Position numbers and translations under genes: made by a program
The notes under the pieces: model-generated
The model's input: the letters and a program-made list of their open reading frames with translations, nothing else
Databases searched by the model: none
What the model was told of the DNA's origin: nothing
Assembly (NCBI GenBank): GCA_034440635.1
Contig: JAOTON010001685.1
Coordinates: forward strand, 3,358,501 to 3,422,500
Source of the DNA: Lepas anatifera
Lineage: Eukaryota; Arthropoda; Thecostraca; Lepadidae
Reading direction: 5' to 3'
Length of the DNA: 64,000 nucleotides
Shown here: one piece after another, positions 11,231 to 24,140 of the stretch
Numbering within the stretch: the stretch's first letter is position 1
How the letters are laid out: every line of letters starts with the position of its first letter

Positions 11231-13238
11231 GCAGGTTTCGTCCGGGACATGAACAAGTTCTAGCTTTTCCGGTCGAAATCCTGCACAGTGTACAATCCGG
11301 GCATTATCCCTGCAATCTGAACTGGCAGGTTGTGACGGCATGTTTTGAATACGGCTGCCCAAATCAGCATTTATTCATCTTATAAAGACAACCAAGGTTG
11401 TAACTTTGGCGATAGATTCGTTACGCAAAATTTGCTTTGAAGGCGAACTTGCATCCTAAGCGCTATAGAAAGTTACGCCTCTGTAAGCAACTGCATTACC
11501 CAAGTGGGAGACCCATCCCCTGATGCAGTTCAACTTGCAGTTGACTGATCCAGCGTTCCGGCTGTTTTTATTTCCCCCGTCATGGTCCACAATCCAATCA
11601 TTAATAGTCGGTGAAGCACTTAATAGTTCCATCCGTTCCTATGTATAACTGGTTTCCATTGTGATGAATTATCTCCTTATTTAAGTTCTAGGACACACGT
11701 ACCAGCATTCTCGCAAAAAAATTGCAATGCATCGTTCGCTTACGTTATGCCAATCAGTCTATTTCAGACCTGTTGTTAAGTTGGCGCTGGCAGGATATGT
11801 GGTGTTGTGTTGTTAGTGTGTTGGTGTTCTAACTGTGTTGTGTAGATGTCTGGTGCAAATACACACGGAAAACAATCCTTGTCTAAAAAGACTAGGCGTC
11901 GATGCGTTGTGAACACCCGTTCAGAAATATTATTAGAAATATTGTTTTAGTGCAAGAAACCAGCAGCTCCCTGACCCTTTATCCACTGAAGAGATTGCCG
12001 AGACGCTTGGCTAGAGAAAATGCAATGTTCAAGACGTAGGCATAGTTGGAACTATGTGCAAGTGGAGTGGAGGAGGACAGGGGTTGCGACTGTGATGTTC
12101 TCGCATTAGGGCGATTTCCAACCACCTCGCAATCTGACACCTGCATAATGCATAACAATCAACTTAGAGCAACAAGGAATGTACTTCGCCTCCCACCCCC
12201 TCCAGTTATGGCCAGTCCGGGGTCTATCTCCAATAAACAGTATGTGACAACACCCCTGTATATTACCACAAACTTGTTTATGACATAACCTCATTATTTG
12301 GTATAAGGTTTAGGCAAAGCACTGAAAACTCCTAAATATTTTTTAGGTGGGGTCACTTGAGCTGGCTTAGGAGCCTAACCAAAAATCACCACGGGCACCA
12401 CGTGCTGAGCAGCGGACCCCGCCACAACGGTCACACCTGCTTCTACCTCCACATAGACCTTTGCAGGTAGGAGGCCAACATAGACGACAATGGAATGACC
12501 TCAAACTTTCTTCATTAGGTATGGAACCGTTCCCACGCTATTGAAATGTTCTGTACGGTGTGTGCAATGCGGGCAATTTCCGTCGCTTGTTCTTATTGCC
12601 TTTGTTTGTAATAAACAACACATTGTTCTTTAGAAAATCACCTAAGACTCAGAAAAGATTCGAAATAAATCAAGAACCAGCTTTGCCAAGTAGGCATGGA
12701 AGCGTTCCACCTTGCAACTTCTCTTCGACTCAGAAAAGTCAGCATGCTCCACCAAAACCTCTCACATGTGATGAGCCAATGGAAAAGCTGAGGGTCCAAC
12801 ACCTTAAAAAACATTACATACTTTCAAGCCTTAGCAAAGGAATCCTGTGGATCAGAGGACGATGTTGTGGGAGCAGGGTCAGACAATACCATGAACCGAT
12901 ACGTTTAGACCCTGGTATATTCAACGCACACTATGTCACCATTATTTCGTGTTACCATACGGAGTACACAAAACAATTCAAGATTATAGATTAAGCAGTT
13001 AGGAGCATTATAAATCATATTTATGAACATATTATGTTTATGCGCACATTAAGGCATCCCTTAAAATGATAAATTACCCATCAAAGAACTTAGGCAGTCC
13101 AGCCTACGTTATAGGAGGCACATTCCAAGGATAATTTATAGCAAAGTAACATTGAAACATGCACACTCTTGACGAACATAAGACGACTTCTGCATTTGGA
13201 ATGAAATCTCGTCCTGGTAAGGGAATCAATCATCCCCT
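11231..13238. other. No recognisable feature
   Basis: AT-moderate sequence without a recognised gene, splice-linked exon or repeat. The largest open frame (12560-12994, 144 codons) has no domain, no codon bias that I can see and no neighbouring exon, so it is not called. Confidence 0.4.
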
Positions 13239-14222
13239 TTAACCATCGCCCCGTTGGAGGATGTTTGAACACCCCCTCGGGTTTTTTTCCGGCAGCAAGA
13301 AAAAACAGCGGCGCAAAGCGCCGCCATACTTGGCACACCTTCTCCTTGATCAATTCCGCAACTTTTCCCAAAATTCTAAGGTTGGGTCATCTCAGGTCAG
13401 GTCACAATGCAGGTCAGGTGACCTCACTTCCAAAAATGTTTTAAGTGGCATAAGTAAGAAATGGGTGAATCTATCGGATTGAAACTTATGCCACATAATG
13501 GGCCTACCGCGTGCTAAAACATATATTCCGTGATTTTGCATATTGATGACCTAAGGTAAAGTACGGACCATCACCTCTCCATTGAAAATACATGAGAAAA
13601 ACAGAAATTGGGCTGTATCTGTGTAGATACAGCTGATAATATTTTCATATTCTCCAAATCGTAGTATCCTGGGTTCCTTTCCAGGTTCATGTTGCAATTT
13701 TTGACCTGTGACCTCTGGGAGGTCATCTGGGCCTACTCAAGCAGTTTTCAGACTTATGTCAATAACTTTGCATGAAATGATGGTACAGCTTTTATTGTTA
13801 TATCATTGCGTTTGGATTGCTATTGCGAGTCGATTGATATGCATATTGACTATGCTAGGTTAAACAGTGGCATTGACCTGACCTGAGGTCAGGTCATTTA
13901 TCTAGTATAGTCATATTTTGCATCAAACGATTTGTCGTAACGAGAGAAAGCGAATGGTACCTAAAACATTATTCTAACTCAACTCTGTCAGATGCTAGAG
14001 TTAAAAATCTCTACTCAAAATGCCACCTTCTTTGACCTGTCATGACCTCAATATTGACCAGAGTCAAAAATTGACTTATGTAGTTTCTCCATGAATTTGT
14101 ATGAACTATCTACCTGCGTTCGCGTTTTTTCGCTATCCCGCATAGGGGCCGAGTTCGAGGGGGTATTCAAACACCCCCACCAGGGCGAAGTTGGCTTGGA
14201 GGTCCACCGGGGCGAGGGTTAA
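13239..14222 (+). mobile_element. TTAA-flanked piggyBac-like element, copy D
   Basis: It starts TTAACCATCGCCCCGTTGG and ends CCGGGGCGAGGGTTAA at 14222. It shares with copy A the CCCTCGGGTTTTT stretch, the GCGGCGC/GCGCCGCC hairpin, the CTCAGGTCAGGTCA block and a central palindromic TGACCTGACC..GGTCAGGTCA region. The right end has the asymmetric GCGAAGTTGGCTTGG segment. It is non-coding. Confidence 0.75.
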
Positions 14223-14768
14223 AATGAATCCAACGAAACCATATAAACAGCACGAGATATATGGGCAAAATTTTCTCATAACCTGGCGTGCATATTTCTA
14301 TCTCTTTGAGCGTGCTCTGGCACCACCAAATATGTGCTGGACATTCCGATGGTGAGTTGGGCAACTGCAACTAAAACGTAAAGCCAAGTCCTAATGAAGT
14401 GCATTGATACACAAGAGGAGGAAATAATCAACAATTACGTATTCAACAGTGTTATAGTGACATTCTGCATCTGACCTACCACAATATGTTAGGAAGAAAA
14501 GAAAATCCTCAGACATACCTAATGGACAATCATTAATTTGTGTACATACCTGCAACAGAACTTATTGCATACTTCATACTTAAACAATTATGCAGTCCAT
14601 AAGCTACAGCAGAACCAGCTTTATACACAATGGCTAAATTGTGCAGCTTTTGCAAACATATCTAGGTGTTTTCAAACATTTTTACATATTTTCAAACATC
14701 TTATGCTCGACATATTTCCTGCTGTGTAATATTGATAAGCAACGCCTCTTCTGTTGAGTTTCTGCTGG
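14223..14768. other. No recognisable feature
   Basis: AT-rich spacer between two TTAA elements. Short direct repeats of TTTTCAAACAT-like words occur near 14650-14700; nothing else was recognised. Confidence 0.35.
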
Positions 14769-15973
14769 TTAACCCTTGCCCTGGTGACGGGTACGAGCCA
14801 CCTTCGCCCTGGTGGGGGGGGGGCTAAAAAAGACCCCCCACGATCTCAAAAACTAATAGAGCTAGAGAAAAGCGCAAAACGGCAATCGAAAGCTCTTCAA
14901 AAATGATATCGAAAATATTCGGGTCATTTTTCTTTTCAGGTCAATATTAAGGCCACCAGAGGTCAAAATAGGTCAAAATCGCTAATATGAGGTGTACTAA
15001 GAAAACCTCATATATCTCAGAAACTATGATATCTAAAAACATTTTTCTAACATCAATCGAAAGCTCTTATGGTGTTCTTTCATTATAGTGCATTCATTTT
15101 TGTGTCAGGTCAAAGCCTAGGGAGCTACAGGTCACTCAATATTGGGCATATTCTTGGGAATGTCCATAGCCACCCATGCATAAGGGCGTTTCCTTTTTCG
15201 CCAATAACTTCCAACCCAAACAAGATACAGTTATAGTTGATGCACCATTGCAATCCTCTTGTCAATACGAATCGAATGATATATAATATTACTATGCCAG
15301 GTCACATTTAAGGATTTGACCTGACCCAGGTCAACGGTCTGACCCAACTTGACTTGGTATAGTCATGATGCATATCATTTGACTTGCAGTGACTATACAA
15401 ACACTTTGGTGACAAAATAAAAATTCTATCTTAGTTTATTCTAAATTTATGGAGTCAATCACCGAAAAATGCTTATTTGACCTAAAGTGACCTATTAAAG
15501 GTCACAAGTCGAAATTTTTGGCATAAACTTCAGAAATGAGCTAAGATCAAATCTTAACCGATGTTTGAAGTTGATACCATCCATACTTACTGAGAAAAGC
15601 TCATATCGTGATTTTCCCCATGTATTTACAATGGGGAGGTCATGCTCTGCACATGACCTTAGGTCACCAATATAAAAAAATCCCGGAACAAATGTTGTAG
15701 CTGCTGGTGGGCCCAATATTTGGGATAAGTTTGAACTTGATCAATTGACCCCTCTTTTAGTTATGCGGTCCTAAACATTTTTGAGGTTAGGTCACTTCAC
15801 CTGGCCTGGTGACCTGACCTGATATGACCTTGGGCTAAAATTTTCAGGAAAGATGTAAAAATTATGAAGAAACAGCTAGACAAAGTTTGGTGGCGTTGCG
15901 CGACGCCGTTTTTTTATCACTTCTGAAAAACCCGAGGGGGGTCTTAAAAGACCCCCACCCGGGCGAAGGTTAA
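14769..15973 (-). mobile_element. TTAA-flanked piggyBac-like element, copy F (long subtype)
   Basis: It begins TTAACCCTTGCCCTGGTGACG, then GAGCCACCTTCGC, and ends GGGCGAAGGTTAA (15961-15973). The CCCTTG start after TTAA resembles known piggyBac termini. The left end has two nested copies of the terminal repeat and the right end has one. The interior is about 1.2 kb, rich in AGGTCA/TGACCT. Copy G at 50581 is the closest relative. No transposase frame is visible. Confidence 0.75.
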
Positions 15974-16303
15974 TACTATACCATGACATGGCAATGTCAA
16001 GTCAAACATTGAAAAAGCATTGAACACAATGATGCTAGAACACAATAAATGACAATAAAGCACTCAACGAAAGATCTTGTTAGGTAGTTTGATAAGAACA
16101 TTTTTACTATTTTGCTTCTTATTTTTTCCTCAGGTAATGATCTAGACGTTTTTACTTTTTCGGACTAGCACTGAGGCAAGAAATTAAAAGATGGTATACT
16201 CTTATTTGCGGCTAGAAATTACAAGATGAGAAATATATAATTGCACATTTTTATTTATAGCCTCAGTATTGTTCCGAAAAAAGTGAAAAAAATGTATAAT
16301 GTA
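15974..16303. other. No recognisable feature
   Basis: A short AT-rich spacer. Nothing was recognised. Confidence 0.35.
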
Positions 16304-18000
16304 GGGGAAAGCGGGGGGGGTCACGAACACCGTGGGGAAGACGACCACCACCTGTTTGGGACGACCTGACAGTGCCACGACCAGGAAAAGCGTGTACTTC
16401 GCTTCCTTTTAGCGCGCGTCGGTCGCAGAGCAACGTTGGGTCTGGTAAGCTCTCTAGGTTTTGTACAATTTTCAAAATAGTAAAATCTGCAACTCATGTG
16501 TTCTTTTCACAATCGAATTCGTAAGGTCATTGCATGCATGTCTTTATAGATACTTTATTGGTATTACGTAATATGGCTCTTCAAGATGTTACATTTTGTT
16601 CACCGCAGCCGCTGCCTGTGTAATCACAATGGCGTCCGATTCCTGTCCAAGTTTGTTTAGGAAGAGCAAAGTTGGGTAAGACGGACACCACGTTTGGGGC
16701 AAGATGGACATGGTGTCCATGTTACCCCGCACAAGAGTATATTTAATTTTATATAAGCTTAAATCAATAAATTTATCAAGGGTTTTGGGATACAGCGATA
16801 CACCAGAGCGGAGGCGGATTCCGCTGATGGTTGGGGGGAAGGGGGGACACAGGGCTCGAAATGCTGGAGAACATATAATTAAATTTGGGGGTCATCCAGG
16901 GGCAGATGTACCCCTCAACTCTCAGCGCCCCATGAAATAGTCACGGTTCCCCCTGAGATTGATGGCCCCCTAAAGTGTCGCTTCAAACCCCTCCCCCAGG
17001 AGCGGGGAGGGGTGCTCTTAGCCCTGCGAGAGGATTTGGCGCCCACCTGATACGTTGTGTTCCAAAAGTGGCACCCCCTGGCAGGCGTGCACCCAGGATT
17101 TTTATTTGGGGGAGGGGACCCAGCTGAAGAGAGGGGGCAGCAGGCCAGTGGAGGGGGAGGCATTTTTCCTCAGGGGGCGCACTTGTTCGCCCAAAGGACG
17201 GCCAATTTCGCATCCTGGGGTGGGGGGTAAAGAAAACAAATTCTCCATAGAACTAGTGTATTTTTTTTAGGGGTGACGTGTTGAGTGCAGGGCAGCAAAG
17301 TCAGTGTATGTGGGCGGCATATTGGGTGCAGGGGTGGAAGTCATTGTAGCACTGCCTCTAAAAAGTCAGGTGAAGGCTCATCCTTCCTCTCGATGGGGGC
17401 CTTCAGCGCCCCACATGGATGGGGGCGGAACTTTGGAGCCAAAGCGTTTGGGAGGCACGGGCCCGCTGCCCCCCCCTGGGTGCGCGCCTGCCCCCTGGTC
17501 CGGATGGCGCCCCCCCCGGCAAAGTGTCCTGCTCCCCTGATCGGCGATCCAGAATCAACCTAGGCACAGTTCCATGACAGCCCTTGATACTTTAATCCTC
17601 CGTGATTAAAAATTCAGAAAAGACATGACTTCCCTTGACACATTGACGGAAAAAGTAAGAAAATGTCCCCTTCCCCGCGGTAGACGACAGTCGCCTAGTG
17701 GGTGGATGTAGATGGAAATCTTTAAGGCCTGATTCGATCACTATGTTCATCTTGTCCATCTTTCCCCATGGGGTGACCATGTTACCCCACTAGGTCGGTT
17801 AAAATGGTCTTTTGCTACTCTTTTCTACATTTTACGCAAATTTTAATATGATAATTACATACACATATATGCTTGCACAACGATACATAAATGTCTGAAG
17901 CATGTCTACAGCCAAAATAGGAAAGAAACAAGCTCGAAAGCTAGAACAAGCTCGAAAACTCACACCATCGTTACGTTGTCCGTAACCCCCCACTTTCCCC
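16304..18000. mobile_element. Element with GGGGAAAG inverted ends, about 1.7 kb
   Basis: The left end GGGGAAAGCGGGGGGGTCACG and the right end CGTAACCCCCCACTTTCCCC are imperfect inverted repeats. Internal GGTGTCCATGTTACCCC (near 16720) and GGGTGACCATGTTACCCC (near 17772), with CATCTTGTCCATCTTTCCCC, repeat the same theme. No clear target duplication was found (flanks AATGTA and TGTGTT), so superfamily and exact limits are open. A GC-rich insert occupies about 16880-17560. No transposase is visible. Confidence 0.5.
16880..17560. mobile_element. GC-rich hAT-like relic(s) inside the 1.7 kb element
   Basis: Contains CAGGGGCAGATGTACCCC (16899) and CAGGCGTGCACCCAGG (near 17082), both resembling the CAGGGGCGGATCCAGG ends seen elsewhere in the window. 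The internal GGCGCCC words and CCCCTGG runs are like those of 51781-52010 and 61190-61450. Paired ends and target duplications could not be established. Confidence 0.4.
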
Positions 18001-18831
18001 TGTGTTTTATTATTGTTTCGGCATATACCCTTAAATTCGTTAAGAATACATACAGGGGCGTGGATTTCCGAAAATCATTCAGGATGCCCAAATCTGAAAG
18101 AATACCAATAGCCATCAAACAAAAAAGATAGCATGATATTATTTCCATGGCCCAACACAGGCCTGTTGAGGCAAATAAAATCAATTTAAAGTCCTGAAAA
18201 TGATAAAAAAATTAATTCAAAGGAACTTCCAAGCTTAACTCAACGTTTCATCGGGGTGCCCAGGCACCCCCAAAGAGATATCAATCCACAGTCCTGTATA
18301 CACGTATACATTTTGGTGAACATGTTTTTTAATGAAAGTATTTGTTTATGACGTAATTACGGGGTTAAATGTTTGCTTTAATAAATCACTTCATAACAAT
18401 AAATACAGCTCCTCAGATATAAATCAAACAGAACGCAGTTCTGTATGGGACATCTAGTGGCCTATGCCACTTGCTAGGAACCACTCCTATCTAGAAACCT
18501 GTGTATCAAACAATATTGCGTTTGTGTCTATTGCCTGCCTTGGCTTAGATCATGGCGGCTCATAGATAATATTAACCAAAATTTAGTGGCAACATTTTCA
18601 GCGGAGCGCACGTGGGAAATAATACTTGCAAAGCAGCCAGAACGGTCGACATCACAGTTTGTCTGGTACAATTAGTAAAACTCTCTGCCGCTGACCTTTT
18701 TATGATGCACCTTCTTTGGTCATTGGCGTTCATACCGTCAGCTGAGTCTTCTTTCTAGGCGGAAACTCTAAATGGCGGGTATATCTTTCCTCCGCTGTCA
18801 CTTATTCTGTACCTTTTACCAAATTTAGTGT
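18001..18831. other. No recognisable feature
   Basis: AT-rich non-coding sequence without recognised genes or repeats. Confidence 0.35.
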
Positions 18832-18839
18832 GCTTTAGG

Positions 18840-18984
18840 CAGGGCCGGACGCAAGAGCACCGTTCGGGGGGAGGGCAGCTCCGGGCAAATAGTAAAAACA
18901 TAGAGTTTCTTAAGAAAATCGGTCAAAACTTCGTCATTTTTTGGGGGGCATGGCCCCTTGCCCCTACCCCCGCGTCCGCCAGTG
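18840..18984. mobile_element. hAT-type MITE, 145 bp, with perfect 8-bp duplication
   Basis: It is bounded by GCTTTAGG on both sides (18832-18839 and 18985-18992). The ends are CAGGGCCGGACGCAAGAG and the inverse of CACTGGCGGACGCGGGGG. The interior is homologous to the MITE in the zinc-finger intron (4714-4855), including the GGTCAAAACTTCGTCATTTT-like stretch before a G-run. Confidence 0.85.
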
Positions 18985-19139
18985 GCTTTAGGTTTATGTT
19001 ACCTAGATATATGCTCAGTGTCCAACTAAATGAAGCCTAATTACCTATGGGGGCTGTGGTGTTCATTTCTATCTTTGGATGTGGTATGCCCAGTATTTTT
19101 CCACATTAGGCAGTATAACTTGTGTTCAGGGGCGGATCC

Positions 19140-20932
19140 AGGGGGGGCCGCGGGGGCCGCGGCGCCCCCTCGCCGGTAAGGCGCCCCCGGGGGCAGCCTC
19201 CATTTGCTCCACATTTGCATGCCAAACGGAAATACTGGCGCCCCGTGGTAATTCCGCTGCATGCAAATACCACATTTTGACAACCTGCCCTGCATCACTG
19301 GCGCCTCCATGGTGCATCATTGGTGCCCTTATTTCACTCCGCCGACGCCCCCAAGCCTCTTCCACCTCTTGAAATCCCGCTATATATTACCGGCGCCCCA
19401 CTCTTCTCTACGGGCGCCCCTATCTTCTAGAAATACGCTCTATATCACTGGCGCCTCCGTGGTGCAGCATTGATGTCTCGTTTTTGCTCCAGCAGCGCCC
19501 CCACGCGTCACTGTGGGCGCCCCATCTTTTGGAACCCCGAATGTACCATCGGCGCCCCCATTGGGCATCATTGGTGCCTTCGTTTCACTCCACCGGCGCC
19601 CCCAAGCCTCATCGCGGGCTCTCCCACTTCTTGGCACCCCACTATAAACTATTGGCGCCCCAATCCTCACCACGGGCGCCCCCACCTTCGGAAAATCCGG
19701 TCTATACCACTGGCGTCTCCATGGTGCAGCATTGATGTATCGTTTTTGCTCCAACGGCGCCCCCACGCGTCACTGTGGACGCTCCACCTTTGGAACCCTC
19801 ATGTACCGCCGGTGCCCCCATTGGGCATCATTGGTGTCTTCTGTGTACTTCACCGGCGCCTCAGGCTTCACCATGGGTGCCTCTGCTTTTTAGAGCCGCT
19901 CTTTACCATCGGAGCCCCCGTGGTACATCATTGGTGCCTTTTTGCCTAATTGGCGCCCCCGTGCCTCAATGAGGGGGCCTTCACCCTTTACCAGCCCGTT
20001 TTATACCAGTGGAGACCCCACTCTCTCTCCCCACTCCCAAATACGGGCGCCCCCGCCTTCTAACAATCCGCTCTATACCAGTGGCGCCTCCATGGTGCAG
20101 CATTGATGTCTCGTTTTTGTCCAACGGCGCCCCCACGCGTCATTGTGGGCGCCCCATCTTTGGAACCCCGAATGTACCACCGGTGCCCCATTGGGCATCA
20201 ATGGTGCCTTCGTTTCACTCAACGGCGCTCCCAAGCCTCTTCCACCTTTTGACATTCCGCTATATACTACCGGCACCCTACTCTTCACTACGGGCGCCCC
20301 CATCTTCTAAAAATCCGTTCTATATCACTGGCGCCTCCAAGGTGCAGCATTGATGTCTTCTGTGCACTCCACCGGCGCCCCCACGCTTCACCATGGGCGC
20401 CTCTGCTTTTTAGAGCCGCTCTTTACCATTGGCGCCCCCGTGGTACATTATTGGTGCCTTTTTGCTCAAATGGCGCCGCCATGCCTCTTTGAGGGTGCAT
20501 TCACCCTTTACCAGCCCGTTTTATACCAGTGGAGCCCCCACTCTGTCTCCCCGCTACGTAATACTGGATCCCCACTCCCCACTACGGGCGCCCCCACCTT
20601 CTAACAATCCGCTCTATACCACTGGTGCCTCCATGGTGCAGCATTGATGTCTCGTTTTTTGCTCCAACGCCGCCCCACGCGTCACTGTAAGCACCCCATC
20701 TTTTGAAACCCCGCATGTACCACCGGCGCCCCTATGGTGCATCATTAGTGCCTTCGTGTCACTTTACTGGTGCCCCCAAGCCTCTTCCAACTCTTGACAT
20801 CCCGCTATATACTACTGGCGCCCCACTCTTCACTACGGGCGCCCACATCTTCTAGAAATCCGCTCTATATCACTGGCGCCTCAATGGTGCAGCATTGATG
20901 TCTCGTTTTTGCTCCAGCGGTGCCTCCACGCA
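19140..20932. repeat. GGCGCCCC-type minisatellite, left block
   Basis: Degenerate units of roughly 50-60 bp built from GGCGCCCCCA..., a CATC/CAGCATTGRTG word, TTTTTGCTCCA and ATACCACTGGCGCC. Higher-order copies recur, for example CCATGGTGCAGCATTGATG at about 19460, 19718, 20088, 20338, 20632 and 20884. The array is cut at 20932 by the nested hAT-like element and resumes at 25016. Several frames read open through it without being genes. Confidence 0.85.
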
Positions 20933-22100
20933 CAGGGTCGCAGCCAGGGGGGCACAGGGGGCACGTGCCCCCCCCATCGGTGCCGGGGTGCCCTTTTGAT
21001 TGCCAGGTGGTGTGCCCTCTTTGGGCCGTGCCGCTCGAAATTTAGTGTCCTACGTCGTTGAGCCTAGATGAAACTAGACTGCAATTAGCGATTTAAACTA
21101 TTGTTTGACAATTAAGTGCTTTTTGGTCAGTTAGGGCATTCTGTCGCCTTTCCAAGCACCCGGAAAGAGTATAGGCACGTAATCCATTTCCAGATAATGC
21201 CTCATCGTCGCCAATAATCGTATGGGCAGAGCTAATCTGGTGCCCCTTGAGCTCATCTGGTGCCCCCTGAGCACTGGTCTTGAACCCTGGAGCTGATCAT
21301 GTGCCCTCTGAGTTGATCTGATGCCCTCGTAGTCAATCTGGTGCCCCCCCTGAGAAAATAATTGTGCCTTCTGAATCTATATAATGCTCTCTGAGTTAGT
21401 CTGATGCCTCCGAGCTTGCCTGGTGCCCTATTAGCTGTTTTAGTGCACCTTGAGCTGATCCGGGCCCCCTGAACTTATTTAATGCCTCCCATAGCTTATC
21501 TACTGTCCAGGGCCTCAGCCAGGGGTCACAGGGGGCACGTGCCCCCATCGGTGCCGGGTGCCCTTTTGATTGTCAGGTGGTGTACCCCCTTTGGGCCGTG
21601 CCGCTCGAAATTTAGTGCCCTGCGCCGTTGAACCTAGATGTAACTAGACTGCATTTAGCGATTTCAACTATTGTTTGACAATTAAGTGCCTTTTTGGTCA
21701 GCTAGGGCATTCTGTCGCCTTTCCAAGCACCCGGGAAGAGCATAGCCACGTAATCCGTTTCCAGATAATGCCTCATCGTCGCCAATAATCGTACGGGCGG
21801 AGCTCATCTGGTGCCCCCTGGAGCTGATCATGTGCCCTCTGAGCTCATCTGGTGCCCTCGTAGTCAATCTGGTGCCCTCCTGAGAAAATAAGGGTGCCTT
21901 CTGAGCCTATAAAATACTCTCTGAGTTAGTTTGATGCCTCCGAGCTTGCCTGGTGTACTTTTAGCTGTGTTAGTGCCCCTTGAGCTGATCCGGGCCCCAT
22001 GAACTTATTTAATGCCTCCCGGAGTTTATCTACTGTCCAGGGGTGCAGCCAGGAAGGCACAGGGGGCACGTGCCCCCATCACTGCCGGGGTGCCCTTTTG
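20933..22100. repeat. Triplicated left end of the nested element
   Basis: The terminal segment starting CAGGG..CAGCCAGG, followed by GGCACAGGGGGCACGTGCCC, begins at 20933, 21508 and 22038 (periods 575 and 530 bp). The third copy continues past 22100. Each copy then has the same TTTTGATTGCCAGGTGGTGT and CGTGCCGCTCGAAATTTAG words and leads into the GAGCTGATCTGG minisatellite. Confidence 0.85.
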
Positions 22101-24140
22101 ATTGCCAGGTGGTGTACCCAATTTGGGCCGTGCCGCTCGAAATTTAGAGCCCTAGCCGTTGAACCTAGATGTAACTGGACCGCATGTAGTGATTGAAACT
22201 ATTGTTGGACAACTTAATATCTTTCTCGGTCAGCTAGGGCATTCTGTCGCCTTTCCAAGCACCCGGGAAGAGTATGGGCACCTAGTATGTGTCCACCTAA
22301 TGCCTCATCGTCGCCAATATAATCGTATGGGTGAAGCCAATCTGGTGCTCCTTGAGCTCATCTCGTGGCCTCTCAGCTGGTCTTTGCCCCTTGAGCTGAT
22401 TACTTTCCCTCTAAGCTGATCTGGTGCCCCTGAGTCATTCGAGTGCCCCACTGAGCAAATAATTGTGCCTCCTGAACCTATACAATGCCCTCTGAGTTAG
22501 TCTAATGCTTCCGAGCTTGTTTGGTGCCCTGATAGCTGATTTAGTGCCCCTTGAGCTGATTCGAGCCCTCGAGCTGATCTCATGCCTCCCCAAGTTAATT
22601 CTGTATCCTAAGTCAATATGGTACCGCTTTAGCTGATTAGGTGCCCCCCCCAACTGATTATTGATGTCTCCTTAGATGGTCTGGTCCCCCCCCTGAGCTG
22701 GTTTGGTGGGCCCTGAGCCCACCTTGTGTCCCCGGGCTGTTATGTTGCTCCCTGAGCTGATTTAGGCTCCTGTCATAGTCTGGGGGGCTGGGAGCTGATC
22801 TGGACCCCAAGCGGATCGATCTGGTGCCACCTGAGCTGCACTAATGCCCCTTAGTCGATCTGGTGCCTCCTGAGCCCATATGATGCCCTCCTGAGTAATC
22901 TGGTACCCTTTCAGCTGATCTGGGCCTCCTTACGTGATTTCATGAGCAGATCTAAAGCCCTGAGCTGAGCTGGGCCCACAGAGGCTGATGAGGGCCCCTG
23001 AGATGGTATGGGACTCCTGAGCTGATTAAGTGCCTCCTGACTTGATCTGGTATTCCCGAGCTGGTCGGGGACCACTGATCTGATTGTTTGTCCCCGGAGC
23101 TGATCTGGTGCCCTATGGGCATCTGGTGTCCCCTGAGCAGCTCTGGGGCTTTTGAACTGATTGCGCCCGGAGCTGGTGAGGGATCCCTGAGCTGATTTAG
23201 TGCCCCTGACTTGAACATGCCCCCTGTGCTGATCGATCTGGTGCCTGCTGAGTCATCAGTGTGTCTCCTGAGCCCATCTTATTCCCTCTGAGCTAGTCTG
23301 GTGCCCCATGGCTAATATGATGCCCTTTAAGCTGACCCGGGTCTCCTGGGTTAATTACTTCATTTCCTGAGCAGCTCCCAGCCCCTGAGCTGAGCTGGGC
23401 CCACAGGGGTTGGTGAGGGCCCCTGAGATGGTATGGGGCTCCTGAGCTGATTAAGTGCCTCCTGACTTGATCTGGTATTCCCGAACTGATCTGGGCCCCG
23501 AGCTGGTCGGGGACCACTGATCTAATTGTTTGTCCCCTAGGCTGATCTGGCGCCCTATGGGCCGATCTGGTGTCCCCTGAGCAGCTCTGGGGCTTTTTAA
23601 CTGCTTGGGCCCCGAGCTGGTGAGGGATTCCTGAGCTGAATTAGTGTCCCTGACTTGATCTTGCCCCCTGACCTGACTTGAAGCCCCTGAACTGATCTAG
23701 GGCCCCAAGAGCTGATCTGGGGCCCAAGAGCGCATCAAGTTCTGAGGGTACCCTGAGCTGGTCTGGGCGCTGAGCTTGTGAGAGCCCCTTAAGTTGGCTT
23801 GAGGCCTCCTGAAGTGATCTGGCGCCTTAAACTGTTCTGGGGCTTCTTGAACTGGTTTACGGACTATGAGCCTATCTGTGGCCCATTGAGCTAGTCTGAT
23901 GACCTCATCTCTGGGACCAATGAGCTAGTCTAGTCCCTGGGTGAAGCATGAGCTGCTCTGTGGCCCTGATCTACATCAAGGTCCCCTGAGGTGATCTTGA
24001 ATAGATAGATAAAAAGAACACAAGGCCAACTCCCATCATCTTGGGGTGGGGTCACTGAGCTAGTCTATTCCCTGGAGGCACAACTGGGGGGATGGGGGAA
24101 GTTGCTCTGGAGGCCTCTGATCCACACTTGGGGGCCCCAG
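21230..24140. repeat. Degenerate minisatellite, GAGCTGATCTGGTGCCCC-type
   Basis: Units of about 20-30 bp (TGAGCTGATCTGGTGCCCCC and variants) run with decreasing fidelity through most of the nested element, with a larger duplication around 22975-23240 and 23390-23650. The shared word GGTGCCCC resembles the GGCGCCCC word of the outer element. Confidence 0.85.

Noticed and set aside
8680..11385. Long open frames, up to 901 codons, through the 13-bp array on both strands
   Set aside because: A 13-bp unit without stops keeps all frames open. The translation is a pure 13-residue repeat and all frames are equally open, so there is no coding signal.
12560..12994. 144-codon open frame starting MCNAGNFRRLF
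   Set aside because: No recognisable domain, no adjacent exon or splice support, and a low-complexity hydrophobic start only.
19484..20604. Open frames of 80-160 codons in the GGCGCCCC minisatellite (also 24936-26368, up to 283 codons)
   Set aside because: They follow the repeat unit, appear in several frames and on both strands, and contain no domain.
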